Below are positions 55,870 to 63,766 of a DNA stretch of 64,000 bases, piece after piece. A model generated the notes under the pieces. It ran no database searches. It saw only the letters and a list, made by a program, of their open reading frames with translations, and had not been told where the DNA came from. The number at the start of each line of letters is the position of its first letter. Position 1 is the stretch's first letter. A program made the position numbers and the translations under genes. This DNA is from Treponema porcinum (lineage in GTDB: Bacteria; Spirochaetota; Spirochaetia; Treponematales; Treponemataceae), in assembly GCF_900167145.1 (NCBI RefSeq), contig NZ_FUWG01000006.1, positions 80,244-144,243 on the forward strand. The letters are read 5' to 3'.

Positions 55870-56001
55870 GGGAAGTGCTGATTAACACTTGAAGCGATTA
55901 CTCAGCACTTCCCGTCAAATTGCCGTAAGTCATTGACTTACGGCAATTTGCTACATTCAAGGTTAACACTGAAAAATCCTCAATAGGATTTATTCAGTGT
56001 T
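55870..56001 (+). repeat. Cluster of three long perfect or near-perfect hairpins
   Basis: (1) A 12-bp perfect stem GGGAAGTGCTGA (55870-55881) with its complement (55902-55913). (2) A 33-bp palindrome: 16-bp arms (AAATTGCCGTAAGTCA) around one base (55917-55949). (3) AACACTGAA..AAATCC with GGATTT..TTCAGTGTT (55965-56001). The third is followed by a T run 9 nt later and may end rex transcription. TTAACACT occurs twice in the cluster. No gene fits here. The compact hairpin array could be a mobile or repetitive intergenic element. Confidence 0.6.
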
Positions 56002-56081
56002 TCCTTAGGTTTTTTTTGAAAAAAAATACGGCAGCCTTGAAAAATCATGGTGCGCCGCAAAATAAATTTAAGAGGTGTAAA

Positions 56082-57203
56082 ATGAGTCGTGTGTACAACT
56101 TTTCAGCCGGACCTTCATGTCTTCCTGAGGAAGTCCTGAATGAATGTGCTGCAGAAATGCTTGATTACAACGGAACAGGTCAGTCCGTGATGGAGATGAG
56201 CCACCGCTCAAAGGCGTATGAGCCTATTATCGAGGATGCAGAAGCAATGGTTCGCAAGCTGATGAACGTTCCTGACAATTACAAGGTGCTTTTTGTTCAG
56301 GGCGGAGGTTCCACACAGTTTGCAATGGTCGCAGAAAATCTTGGAATTCATACAGGAAAGGCTGCATACATCAATACTGGCGTCTGGGCAAAAAAAGCTG
56401 CCGCAGAGGCAAAAAAGCTCGGCATAAAAGTTGACGTAATCGCTTCAAGCGAAGACAGGAATTTTTCTTATATTCCTAAAGTGCAGAAAGTTGAAGGTGA
56501 CTACGACTATGTATACATCTGCTTCAACAATACGATTATGGGAACTCACTACGAGTATATTCCTGATACAGGAAACATTCCGCTTGTTGCAGATATTTCT
56601 TCCTGCGTTCTTTCAGAGCCGCTTGACGTAAGCAAATTCGGACTTCTGTTTGCAGGTGCTCAGAAAAATCTTGCTCCGGCAGGCGTTACGCTTGTCATTA
56701 TCCGCGAAGATTTGATTACGGAAACTCCGCTTGCAGGAACTCCTACAATGCTTTCTTACAAAACTCACTCTGATAACGGAAGTATGTACAATACTCCACC
56801 GTGCTACACAATCTACGTGCTAGACAAAGTTCTTCACTGGATAGAAAAGAACGGCGGTGCAGAAGGAATGTATAAGCGCAACAAGGAAAAGGCAGACTAT
56901 TTGTACGGCTTCCTTGATTCTTCTGATTTCTATCACGCAACTACGGAAAAGGGAAGCCGCTCGCTTATGAACGTTCCTTTCCTTACAAAATATTCTACGG
57001 GCGCAACGGACGAGGCAAGCCTTGCAAAAGAAAAGGAAATCAACGACAAATTCGTAAAGGAAGCTGCGGCCGCAGGTCTTGTAAACCTTAAAGGACACCG
57101 TCTTGTAGGCGGAATGCGCGCTTCTATCTACAACGCAATGACGCTTGACGGCGTAAAGGCGCTTATTGAGTTTATGAAAAAATTTGCCGCAGAAAACGCA
57201 TAA
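56082..57203 (+). CDS. serC: Phosphoserine aminotransferase
   Basis: A PLP enzyme converting 3-phosphohydroxypyruvate and glutamate to phosphoserine (serine biosynthesis). 373 residues. FSAGPSCLPEEVL at the start, MEMSHRSKAYE, VQGGGSTQFAMV, and the PLP Lys in FAGAQKNLAPAGVTLVI (about residue 195-200) are the expected features. The C-terminus VGGMRASIYNAMTLDGVKALI is typical. The start is taken at ATG 56082 (GAGGTG upstream); an in-frame codon 66 nt earlier lacks a site. serA follows after 17 nt, a natural operon. Confidence 0.95.
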   Translation: MSRVYNFSAGPSCLPEEVLNECAAEMLDYNGTGQSVMEMSHRSKAYEPIIEDAEAMVRKLMNVPDNYKVLFVQGGGSTQFAMVAENLGIHTGKAAYINTGVWAKKAAAEAKKLGIKVDVIASSEDRNFSYIPKVQKVEGDYDYVYICFNNTIMGTHYEYIPDTGNIPLVADISSCVLSEPLDVSKFGLLFAGAQKNLAPAGVTLVIIREDLITETPLAGTPTMLSYKTHSDNGSMYNTPPCYTIYVLDKVLHWIEKNGGAEGMYKRNKEKADYLYGFLDSSDFYHATTEKGSRSLMNVPFLTKYSTGATDEASLAKEKEINDKFVKEAAAAGLVNLKGHRLVGGMRASIYNAMTLDGVKALIEFMKKFAAENA

Positions 57204-57220
57204 AATCATCGAGGTAGGAA

Positions 57221-58402
57221 ATGTTTAAAATTCAGACATTGAATAAAATAAGCGCGTCGGGATTAAGCCGTCTTGACCGCGATAATTACGAAGTTGCAAC
57301 AGACATTAATAATCCGGATGCAATTCTTGTTCGCTCGGCAGATATGCACGAGATGAAGCTTTCTGACAGTGTAAAGGCAGTAGCCCGCGCCGGAGCAGGA
57401 ACTAATAATATTCCGATTCCTGAACTTACGGAAAAAGGAGTTGTTGTTTTCAATACGCCGGGTGCGAATGCAAATGCCGTAAAGGAACTTGTCGTTCTTG
57501 GACTTTTGCTTTCAAGCCGTCCGGTAATTGATGCAAATGCATGGACAAACGCTCTTTCCGGTAAGGGGGATGAAATTCCTGAACTTGCGGAAAAAGGCAA
57601 GTCAAAGTTTGTAGGTCCTGAACTTAAAGGAAAAACGCTCGGCGTCATCGGACTTGGTGCAATCGGTGCAATGGTTGCAAATACTGCAATAAAGCTTGGA
57701 ATGAACGTTATCGGCTACGATCCGTTCCTTTCAATTAATGCGGCGTGGTCTCTTGACCATAACGTACAGCATTCAGAAACGCTTGAAGGCATTTACAAGA
57801 ATGCAGATTACATTACGCTTCACGTTCCGCAGACAAACGATACAAAAGGAATGATAAATGCATCTTCGCTTAAAATGATGAAAGACGGAGTTCGCATTCT
57901 GAACATAGCGCGCGGCGGTCTTGTAAACAATGCAGATATGCTCGATGCCGTAAAAAGCGGAAAAGTTGCGTGCTTCGTTTCTGACTTTGCGGCTGAGGAA
58001 CTTTTGAATCAGCAGAACATCATATGTCTTCCGCATCTTGGTGCGTCAACGCCGGAAGCAGAAGATAACTGTGCACAGATGGCAGCACTTCAGCTTAAGG
58101 ATTTCCTTGAGAACGGAAACGTCGTAAACTCTGTAAATTTCCCTAAGACTGTTACTGATAATCCTATTCCGGCTGGTGGAACGCGCCTTTGCATAAGCCA
58201 CAAGAACATTCCTGATACAATCAGTAAGTTCACTACGATTCTTGGAGAGGCAAAACTTAATATTGCCGGAATGATAAATCAGGCGCGCGGAGATGTTGCG
58301 TATAACCTTATTGACGTTGACGGAAAAGTCGGTGATGACATCATCGCAAAACTTGCCGCCTGCGAAACAGTTACAAAAGTCCGTCCGATATTCCGCGCAT
58401 AA
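57221..58402 (+). CDS. serA: D-3-phosphoglycerate dehydrogenase
   Basis: Oxidises 3-phosphoglycerate, the first step of serine synthesis. 393 residues. The NAD-binding Rossmann motif GVIGLGAIGAMVANTA (about 142-157), NIARGGLVNNADML with the catalytic Arg, the Glu in FAAEELL and the His in LPHLGASTPEAEDN (about 271) are present. A C-terminal ACT domain (about 320-393) suggests feedback by serine. GAGGTAGG lies upstream. It is convergent with the rhomboid gene after 16 bp with no clear terminator between. Confidence 0.95.
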   Translation: MFKIQTLNKISASGLSRLDRDNYEVATDINNPDAILVRSADMHEMKLSDSVKAVARAGAGTNNIPIPELTEKGVVVFNTPGANANAVKELVVLGLLLSSRPVIDANAWTNALSGKGDEIPELAEKGKSKFVGPELKGKTLGVIGLGAIGAMVANTAIKLGMNVIGYDPFLSINAAWSLDHNVQHSETLEGIYKNADYITLHVPQTNDTKGMINASSLKMMKDGVRILNIARGGLVNNADMLDAVKSGKVACFVSDFAAEELLNQQNIICLPHLGASTPEAEDNCAQMAALQLKDFLENGNVVNSVNFPKTVTDNPIPAGGTRLCISHKNIPDTISKFTTILGEAKLNIAGMINQARGDVAYNLIDVDGKVGDDIIAKLAACETVTKVRPIFRA

Positions 58403-58418
58403 ACGCGATAGGACAAGA

Positions 58419-59159
58419 CTATAATTCAATTGAGCCGACTACGGTAGAGTCATCCTCTTCCGGAGCCGGCTTGTTTTTTACTGTACGGCTGCATCCTTCA
58501 TCGCTGCTTTTATTTCTGTCATCCTGTTTTTTCTGCGCCGTGCCGTTTTTCCGTGAGGCAGCCTTTGGCATTGCAAGGAATGCGAACATGCTTCCGCAAA
58601 GACCGCCTGCAATGTGTGCAAGAGTTGCAATATTCTGGTCAGACGGGCGTGCAAAAAGTTCCCTTCCTACGTACAGTATAAGAATCAGTATAAATGAAAG
58701 TGGAATTTCGTTTTTTGAGATGCTTGTAAAAGAAGTAAGAAGAATCATCATAAAGGCGATGTCGCTTGATCCAAGCATAGGGAGCGGAGAAAAACAGGCA
58801 TTAAGAACACCCGTTACAAGTGAAGTAACAAGCATCATAAGTGCAAGAACAGGCGAACCGTACCGCTCCTCAATTACAGGCCCAAGCAGAAGGATGAACG
58901 AAAGGTTTGATACAAGGTGATTCCAGTCTGCGTGTCCAAAGATGTGAAGTACAAGCCGCAGATAGTCAAGCGGAACGTGTATGTTAAAAGGTGCGGAACT
59001 TCCGGCACCTCCGGGTACAGTAAAGAATGCCGGAATCAGCGTTCCCTTTAAAAGTGCGTTTAATACCATAATAAGAACGGCTGTAAGTGCAAACGTAAGC
59101 GTAACCGGCGCATTGTACGAAATGCGTATTTTTTTGAAAAAAGAGCTTTTTTTACCCAT
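58419..59159 (-). CDS. Rhomboid-family intramembrane serine protease
   Basis: 246 residues with about six membrane spans. The rhomboid fold markers are WNHLVSNL (about 99-106), the Ser of the LGSSDIAFM motif (canonical GxSG, here G-S-S-D) and the second catalytic His in LAHIAGGLCG (about 185). The variant GSSD motif leaves the enzyme's activity open. A charged cytoplasmic tail (about 200-246) is unusual. There is no ribosome-binding site; a perfect TATAAT ends 6 nt before the ATG, pointing to a leaderless mRNA. Confidence 0.85.
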   Translation of the reverse strand: MGKKSSFFKKIRISYNAPVTLTFALTAVLIMVLNALLKGTLIPAFFTVPGGAGSSAPFNIHVPLDYLRLVLHIFGHADWNHLVSNLSFILLLGPVIEERYGSPVLALMMLVTSLVTGVLNACFSPLPMLGSSDIAFMMILLTSFTSISKNEIPLSFILILILYVGRELFARPSDQNIATLAHIAGGLCGSMFAFLAMPKAASRKNGTAQKKQDDRNKSSDEGCSRTVKNKPAPEEDDSTVVGSIEL

Positions 59160-59165
59160 TCTTTT

Positions 59166-59171
59166 ATTATA
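59166..59171 (-). promoter_or_regulatory. -10 element of the rhomboid gene (leaderless)
   Basis: Perfect TATAAT on the minus strand at 59166-59171, only 6 nt before the ATG at 59159. No consensus -35 is obvious 17 nt upstream. The 59160-59254 intergenic region also serves the divergent clpS, whose TATATT (59243-59248) is likewise 6 nt before its ATG. Confidence 0.5.
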
Positions 59172-59254
59172 GTAATATCGCAGCAGTTTTTCTATATCAC
59201 GATATTGCGCAGCATTTTGTTTATTTCCGCCGTCGATTGTGTTATATTAGTAAT

Positions 59255-59563
59255 ATGTCAGAAGAAGTTAGAATGGAAGGTCAGCAGGCGGTTTCCGTTA
59301 CTACAGAATTTGAAATTCCGCCTGAATGCTGCGTAGTTTTTTATAATGATGATTATACTACAAAAGATTTTGTAGTTGAGGTACTTGAAACTATATTTGC
59401 CAAAAGCAAAGGTGAAGCAGTCTTTCTTATGGAAAGAGTTCATTCAGAAGGCTCTGCCGTTGTGGGAGTATACACCTATGACATTGCCGTTACGCGTGCA
59501 GGACTTGCAACTGCAAAGGCAAAAAAAGCAGGATTTCCGCTTAAAATAGAGGTAAAACGATGA
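59255..59563 (+). CDS. clpS: ATP-dependent Clp protease adaptor ClpS
   Basis: 102 residues. ClpS delivers N-degron substrates to ClpA. The N-terminal tail of about 25 residues is followed by the core VVFYNDDYTTKDFVVEVLETIF (Asn-Asp-Asp and the alpha-1 helix that form the substrate pocket), MERVHSEGSAVVGVYTYDIAVT with the conserved His, and the C-terminal LKIEVKR. The start at 59255 has no Shine-Dalgarno but lies 6 nt after TATATT. It overlaps clpA by 4 nt. Confidence 0.93.
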   Translation: MSEEVRMEGQQAVSVTTEFEIPPECCVVFYNDDYTTKDFVVEVLETIFAKSKGEAVFLMERVHSEGSAVVGVYTYDIAVTRAGLATAKAKKAGFPLKIEVKR

Positions 59564-61881
59564 AGATAAGCGCGCTTTTAGGCAAAATTCTTTCTGAAGG
59601 GCTCATTCTAGCAAAACGTTGCCGTCATGAATTTTTTACGCCGGAACACCTTTTGTACGCTGCTCTTGACGTAGATGCCGTTCGTGATATGGTGGAACTT
59701 TGCGGCGCAAGCGCAGACAGTCTTCAGAAAGACGTGCGTAAGTATATAGATACAAAAATTCCTGTGAATGCCGTTGACGTTCCGCTTGATAAAAATCCTA
59801 TAGAAACGTCAGGGTTTCAGTCCGTTATGAACAGGGCAGTCTTCCATTGTGTAGAAAGCGACCGCGTTGTAGTCGATATTACAGACGTTCTTGTGAGTAT
59901 GTACGATGAAAAGAAAAATTACTGTTCCTATTATATGAAGACAAACGGAATTGAACGTGCTGCTCTTGTGGAAGTTGTGTCCCGCTACAAGCAGATGCAG
60001 CAGGACGGCGTTTCAGAAATTCCTTCGGAAGCATCGGCAGAAAGTAACGGCCAGCAAAGACAGGGCAGGCGTTCTGCACTTGAACGGTTTTGTACTGACA
60101 TGACAAAAGTTGCGCGTGAAGGCGGCTACGATAAGCTTGTGGGGCGCGATGATGAAATTGAACGGACGGTGCAGGTTTTGTGCCGCCGCGTAAAGAACAA
60201 TCCGCTTCACGTAGGAGATGCCGGAGTCGGAAAAACAGCCGTTACTCAGGGACTTGCACAGCGCATTGTCAGCGGAAACGTTCCTGACGAACTAAAAAAC
60301 AGTTCCATCTACAGCCTTGACATCGGACTTCTGATTGCCGGTGCAAAATTCCGCGGTGATTTTGAAGAGCGCCTTCACGCCGTCCTTGACGAACTTATGA
60401 CAAAGAAAAATGCCGTTCTTTTCATTGATGAAATTCATATGATAATGGGCGCAGGAACGAACGGCAATTCGAATATGGATGCCGCAAATCTTCTTAAGCC
60501 TGTGCTTGCCGGCGGAAAAATCAGGATTATCGGCTCTACGACGTTTGAGGAATATGCGCGTAATTTTGAAAAAGACCGTGCGCTTGTCCGCCGTTTTCAG
60601 AAAATTGACATAAACGAGCCTGGACGCGACGAAACGGTGCGCATTCTGGAGGGGCTTCTTCCCAAGTACGCACAGTTTCATCACGTGAAGTACAATAAGT
60701 CTGCCGTTCTTGCCGCAGTTGACCTTTCAATCCGTTATCTTTCTGACCTGCGGCTTCCGGACAAGGCAATTGACGTTATGGACGAGGCTGGTGCTTACCA
60801 GAAAATACACCGGCACGGAGGAACGGTAAATGCATCCGTAGTAAGGCGGATTGTGTCGCGGATGGCGAACGTTCCGGTGGAAACGCTTTGCGGCGGCGAA
60901 AAAGCGCACCTAAGGGATTTGCAGCAGCTTCTTGAAAAACAGATTTTCGGGCAGGGAGAAGCAGTTTCTGCCGTAGTAAAGGCGGTAAAGCGCGCACGTG
61001 CCGGACTTAAAAATCCAGACAGACCGGATGCCTGTTTTCTGTTCGTCGGACCTACCGGCGTCGGAAAAACCGAGCTTGCGCGCTGTCTTGCCGAGCTTCT
61101 GGGCGAGCCGCTCCTTCGCTTTGATATGAGCGAGTATCAGGAACAGCATACCGTAAGCCGCCTTATCGGTTCTCCTGCTGGCTATGTAGGACACGAGGAA
61201 GGCGGACTTCTTACGAGCAGCGTCCGTAAAAATCCGCATTCAGTAGTCCTGTTCGATGAAATCGAAAAGGCGCACGATGACATCTACAACATTTTCCTTC
61301 AGGTGATGGATTACGGAATTCTTACAGATAATCAGGGGCGAAAGGCAGATTTCAGAAACTGCATTGTGATTATGACAAGCAATGCTGGTGCGCGTGATCT
61401 TGAAAAAAATAAAGTCGGATTCGGAACGGCAGGATTTTCCGGCGTATATGACGTTCAGAATGAGTCTGCCTCGCTGAAAGAAGCTGTGGAAAAGGAGTTT
61501 CCGCCGGAATTCAGAAACCGCCTTGATGCGGTAATTCCGTTTGCTCATCTTGAAAAAGACATCGTGCTGTCAGTCGTTTCAAAGGAATGCGAAAAACTTG
61601 CGCGCCGTCTTTCTGCAAAAAAAGTGCGGCTTGCCGTTACGTCCGAATGCAAGCAACATCTTGCCGAAACTGGTTATTCGCGCCAGTTCGGGGCACGCAA
61701 CCTTAGCCGCACCGTAGAAGAAAAAATTGCCGCACCGCTTGTTGACGAAGTGCTTTTCGGTCAGCTTAGCCGCGGCGGAACTGTCATTGCAGACATAGAT
61801 AACGGCGAAATAACGTTCTCGTACGGCGGCAAGGTGAATTATCTTTCTCATTGCAACTACGCTGATTTTTCGGTAGTATAG
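59560..61881 (+). CDS. clpA: ATP-dependent Clp protease ATP-binding subunit ClpA
   Basis: A 773-residue AAA+ unfoldase that feeds substrates to ClpP. It has an N-domain (about 1-145), D1 with Walker A GDAGVGKT (about 222-229) and Walker B LFIDEIH, and D2 with Walker A GPTGVGKT (about 499-506) and FDEIEKAH. The region after TSNAGARDLEKNK contains VGFG, which matches the IGF/IGL loop docking on ClpP. It is coupled to clpS through ATGA overlap, the standard partner pair. clpP is not in the window. Confidence 0.95.
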   Translation: MKISALLGKILSEGLILAKRCRHEFFTPEHLLYAALDVDAVRDMVELCGASADSLQKDVRKYIDTKIPVNAVDVPLDKNPIETSGFQSVMNRAVFHCVESDRVVVDITDVLVSMYDEKKNYCSYYMKTNGIERAALVEVVSRYKQMQQDGVSEIPSEASAESNGQQRQGRRSALERFCTDMTKVAREGGYDKLVGRDDEIERTVQVLCRRVKNNPLHVGDAGVGKTAVTQGLAQRIVSGNVPDELKNSSIYSLDIGLLIAGAKFRGDFEERLHAVLDELMTKKNAVLFIDEIHMIMGAGTNGNSNMDAANLLKPVLAGGKIRIIGSTTFEEYARNFEKDRALVRRFQKIDINEPGRDETVRILEGLLPKYAQFHHVKYNKSAVLAAVDLSIRYLSDLRLPDKAIDVMDEAGAYQKIHRHGGTVNASVVRRIVSRMANVPVETLCGGEKAHLRDLQQLLEKQIFGQGEAVSAVVKAVKRARAGLKNPDRPDACFLFVGPTGVGKTELARCLAELLGEPLLRFDMSEYQEQHTVSRLIGSPAGYVGHEEGGLLTSSVRKNPHSVVLFDEIEKAHDDIYNIFLQVMDYGILTDNQGRKADFRNCIVIMTSNAGARDLEKNKVGFGTAGFSGVYDVQNESASLKEAVEKEFPPEFRNRLDAVIPFAHLEKDIVLSVVSKECEKLARRLSAKKVRLAVTSECKQHLAETGYSRQFGARNLSRTVEEKIAAPLVDEVLFGQLSRGGTVIADIDNGEITFSYGGKVNYLSHCNYADFSVV

Positions 61882-61885
61882 CCGT

Positions 61886-62155
61886 ATGAATGCAATTATT
61901 ACAGTTGTCGGTAGCGACAAGGTCGGAATTATTGCTACGGTCAGTTCGTTTCTTTCCGAGCATAAAATAAATATTGAAGACATTACGCAGACTATCCTCA
62001 GTGGCAATTTCGTTATGATGATGATGGTAAGTTTTGGCAGTGCGGACATTACAATAGACGAACTGCGCCAGCAGATGAACAGAAAAGCTGAAGGAATGGG
62101 CGTTGAAATCAATATTATGAGCGAAAAAGTATTCAGTGCAATGCATAGGGTTTAG
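61886..62155 (+). CDS. ACT-domain protein (UPF0237 type)
   Basis: 89 residues forming one ACT domain: AIITVVGSDKVGIIATVSSFLSEHKINIEDITQT and a second half ending VEINIMSEKVFSAMHRV. Small stand-alone ACT proteins of this family bind amino acids or act as regulators; the ligand is unknown. It lies 4 nt after clpA, so it is probably co-transcribed with clpS-clpA. Confidence 0.88.
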   Translation: MNAIITVVGSDKVGIIATVSSFLSEHKINIEDITQTILSGNFVMMMMVSFGSADITIDELRQQMNRKAEGMGVEINIMSEKVFSAMHRV

Positions 62156-62305
62156 GCGCAGAACCGGTTGGCTTTATACCGTTAACTGATTTTAGTTTTG
62201 CTTCAGTTTTTGCTTTGCAAAGCTGACAGACGTTTTTTTTATTTTTTTTCTGCAAATTTTGCCCTTTTTTCATACAAAACTCGATATATATGCAGAGGTA
62301 TCTGT

Positions 62306-63283
62306 ATGAAAAAAGAAAACCAGCTTACGCCGCTTGAAAAATGGGAGCGGCTTACGTTTGCTGATAATTTTATCTTCTGTAAAGTCCTTAATGATAACGT
62401 AGATATCTGCAAGGAACTTCTGGAGCTTCTTCTTGAAATCAAAATCGAGAAGATAGAACTTCCAAGTGCCGAATACAGCCTGAAAACTGATTTTCACTCG
62501 CGCGGAGTCCGCTTTGATGTCTATGTAAAAGACGGCGGCGGACGGTCATTCGACATTGAAATTCAGACTGCGCACGCAACTTCCCTTGCAAAAAGGGCGC
62601 GCTACTATCAGGGGTTGATGGACGTAGACTCCGTTCATACCGGTATGGATTACAGTAAGCTTAAAGAAAGTTACGTAATCTTTCTTTGTATGGGTGACGC
62701 CTTCGGAAAAAAACTTCCGCGATACACTTTCCGCTATATCTGTGAAGAAGACGGCGGACTTCGGATGAATGACGGAACCGTAAACATCTTTTTCAATGCC
62801 AGAATGTATGATAAAATGGAAACTGAAGGGTTGAGGTCGTTCTTCAGGTTTCTGTGCGGAATGAAACCTACCAGCGACTTTACGGACAGACTTTCCGCAC
62901 TCGTAGAGCGCACGAAACTCAGCGCGCAATGGAGGCACAGCTATATGACCTGGGAACAGGAGATGAAATATCAGGCGAGGGAGCTTGCACAGGAACTTGC
63001 CCCTGAAATAGCCAGAGAAATGGCAGTAGGTATAGCTAAAGATATAGCTAAGGATATGGCTAAAGATATGGCTAAGGATATAGCTAAGGATATGGCTAAG
63101 GATATGGCTAAGAATATAGCTAAGGATATGGCTGAAGAAGCTGCTAAAGAAAAGGTTAAAGAAACGGCACTTAATCTTCTCAGGCTGAACGTTGCTGCCG
63201 TAGATCAGATTGCGCAGGCAACCGGACTTTCCGTTGATGAAGTAAGGGAACTGAACGATACATTGCAATCAGCACAGGCTTAA
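62306..63283 (+). CDS. PD-(D/E)XK nuclease family transposase (Rpn-like)
   Basis: 325 residues. The N-terminal part (about 10-240) follows the family: LTFADNFIFCKVLND, RFDVYVKDGGGRSFDIEIQ with the catalytic Asp and Glu-x-Gln (about 72-90), KRARYYQGLMD and YVIFLCMGD. The C-terminal part (about 243-275) is an AKD[I/M] repeat that forms a charged helix, then LLRLNVAAVDQIAQATGLSVDEVREL. Such proteins promote recombination or associate with mobile DNA; no IS ends are visible. AGAGGT precedes the start; an earlier in-frame start would lie in a T-rich stretch. Confidence 0.88.
   Translation: MKKENQLTPLEKWERLTFADNFIFCKVLNDNVDICKELLELLLEIKIEKIELPSAEYSLKTDFHSRGVRFDVYVKDGGGRSFDIEIQTAHATSLAKRARYYQGLMDVDSVHTGMDYSKLKESYVIFLCMGDAFGKKLPRYTFRYICEEDGGLRMNDGTVNIFFNARMYDKMETEGLRSFFRFLCGMKPTSDFTDRLSALVERTKLSAQWRHSYMTWEQEMKYQARELAQELAPEIAREMAVGIAKDIAKDMAKDMAKDIAKDMAKDMAKNIAKDMAEEAAKEKVKETALNLLRLNVAAVDQIAQATGLSVDEVRELNDTLQSAQA
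63032..63127 (+). repeat. Tandem 12-bp repeat, eight units, inside the nuclease gene
   Basis: Eight units of the form AT(A/G)GCTAA(A/G)(G/A)AT encode the tetrapeptide repeat (I/M)AK(D/N). Because units are 12 bp, gain or loss keeps the frame. This is a candidate variable-number tandem repeat. Confidence 0.9.
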
Positions 63284-63766
63284 GTAAGTAAAATAAGCCC
63301 GGATTTTATAATCCGGGTGAAATCTCCTCTTTTTTTCTTTTCAAAACGTAAATTTGCCCGAAAAAAAACAACCGTATATGAGTCCGGGCTTTCCGGAAAG
63401 TCACGGCGCATTCTCTTTTTATATTTTACCGCCGGCGGAATGGTAATCGTGCGGTCATCAGGCAGAAAAACATACGGAAACTGTATTTTTGACTCCGACA
63501 CCCTGTATTTTTGAAAAAAACAAAAAAATCGTAACTTTTTTAAATATTTTTCTTGACGGCGTTAAAAAATGTGCTAGACTTAAAGAGTGCGTGAAAAACA
63601 AGCGGATTGGAGTTGTTGTCGACAGAAATCCTTATGCAGGTGACACCTTTGTTTTTCAATCCTGAAAAAACAGGCAGTCACTGATGATAAGGCCCATTCT
63701 GTCTACGAAAACCCCGGGACGTTTGTACGCGCGATTTCTATCTATTTATTAATTTGGAGGAATTTG
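63284..63766. other. Intergenic region before the last gene
   Basis: It holds a CCCGGATT/AATCCGGG hairpin just after the nuclease stop (63298-63317), followed after 13 nt by a T-rich stretch (possible weak terminator). Two weak overlapping reading frames on opposite strands (about 63280-63514) lack start signals. Then come the promoter at 63553-63580 and a leader of about 180 nt with small hairpins (AGGTG/CACCT near 63639-63649; CCTG/CAGG near 63661-63674). Confidence 0.4.
63553..63580 (+). promoter_or_regulatory. Promoter of the secreted CBM48-like gene, TTGACG-N16-TAGACT
   Basis: -35 TTGACG (63553-63558), 16 nt, -10 TAGACT (63575-63580). The predicted start near 63587 gives a roughly 180-nt leader before the gene at 63767, long enough for post-transcriptional control. 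Confidence 0.5.

Noticed and set aside
62306..63283. Insertion sequence
   Set aside because: The protein is from a transposase-named family, but no terminal inverted repeats or target-site duplication are seen around it.
63280..63514. Two overlapping 65-73 codon frames on opposite strands
   Set aside because: Both need GTG starts without convincing ribosome-binding sites and show no recognisable motif. The minus frame has the better codon use but is not enough to call.
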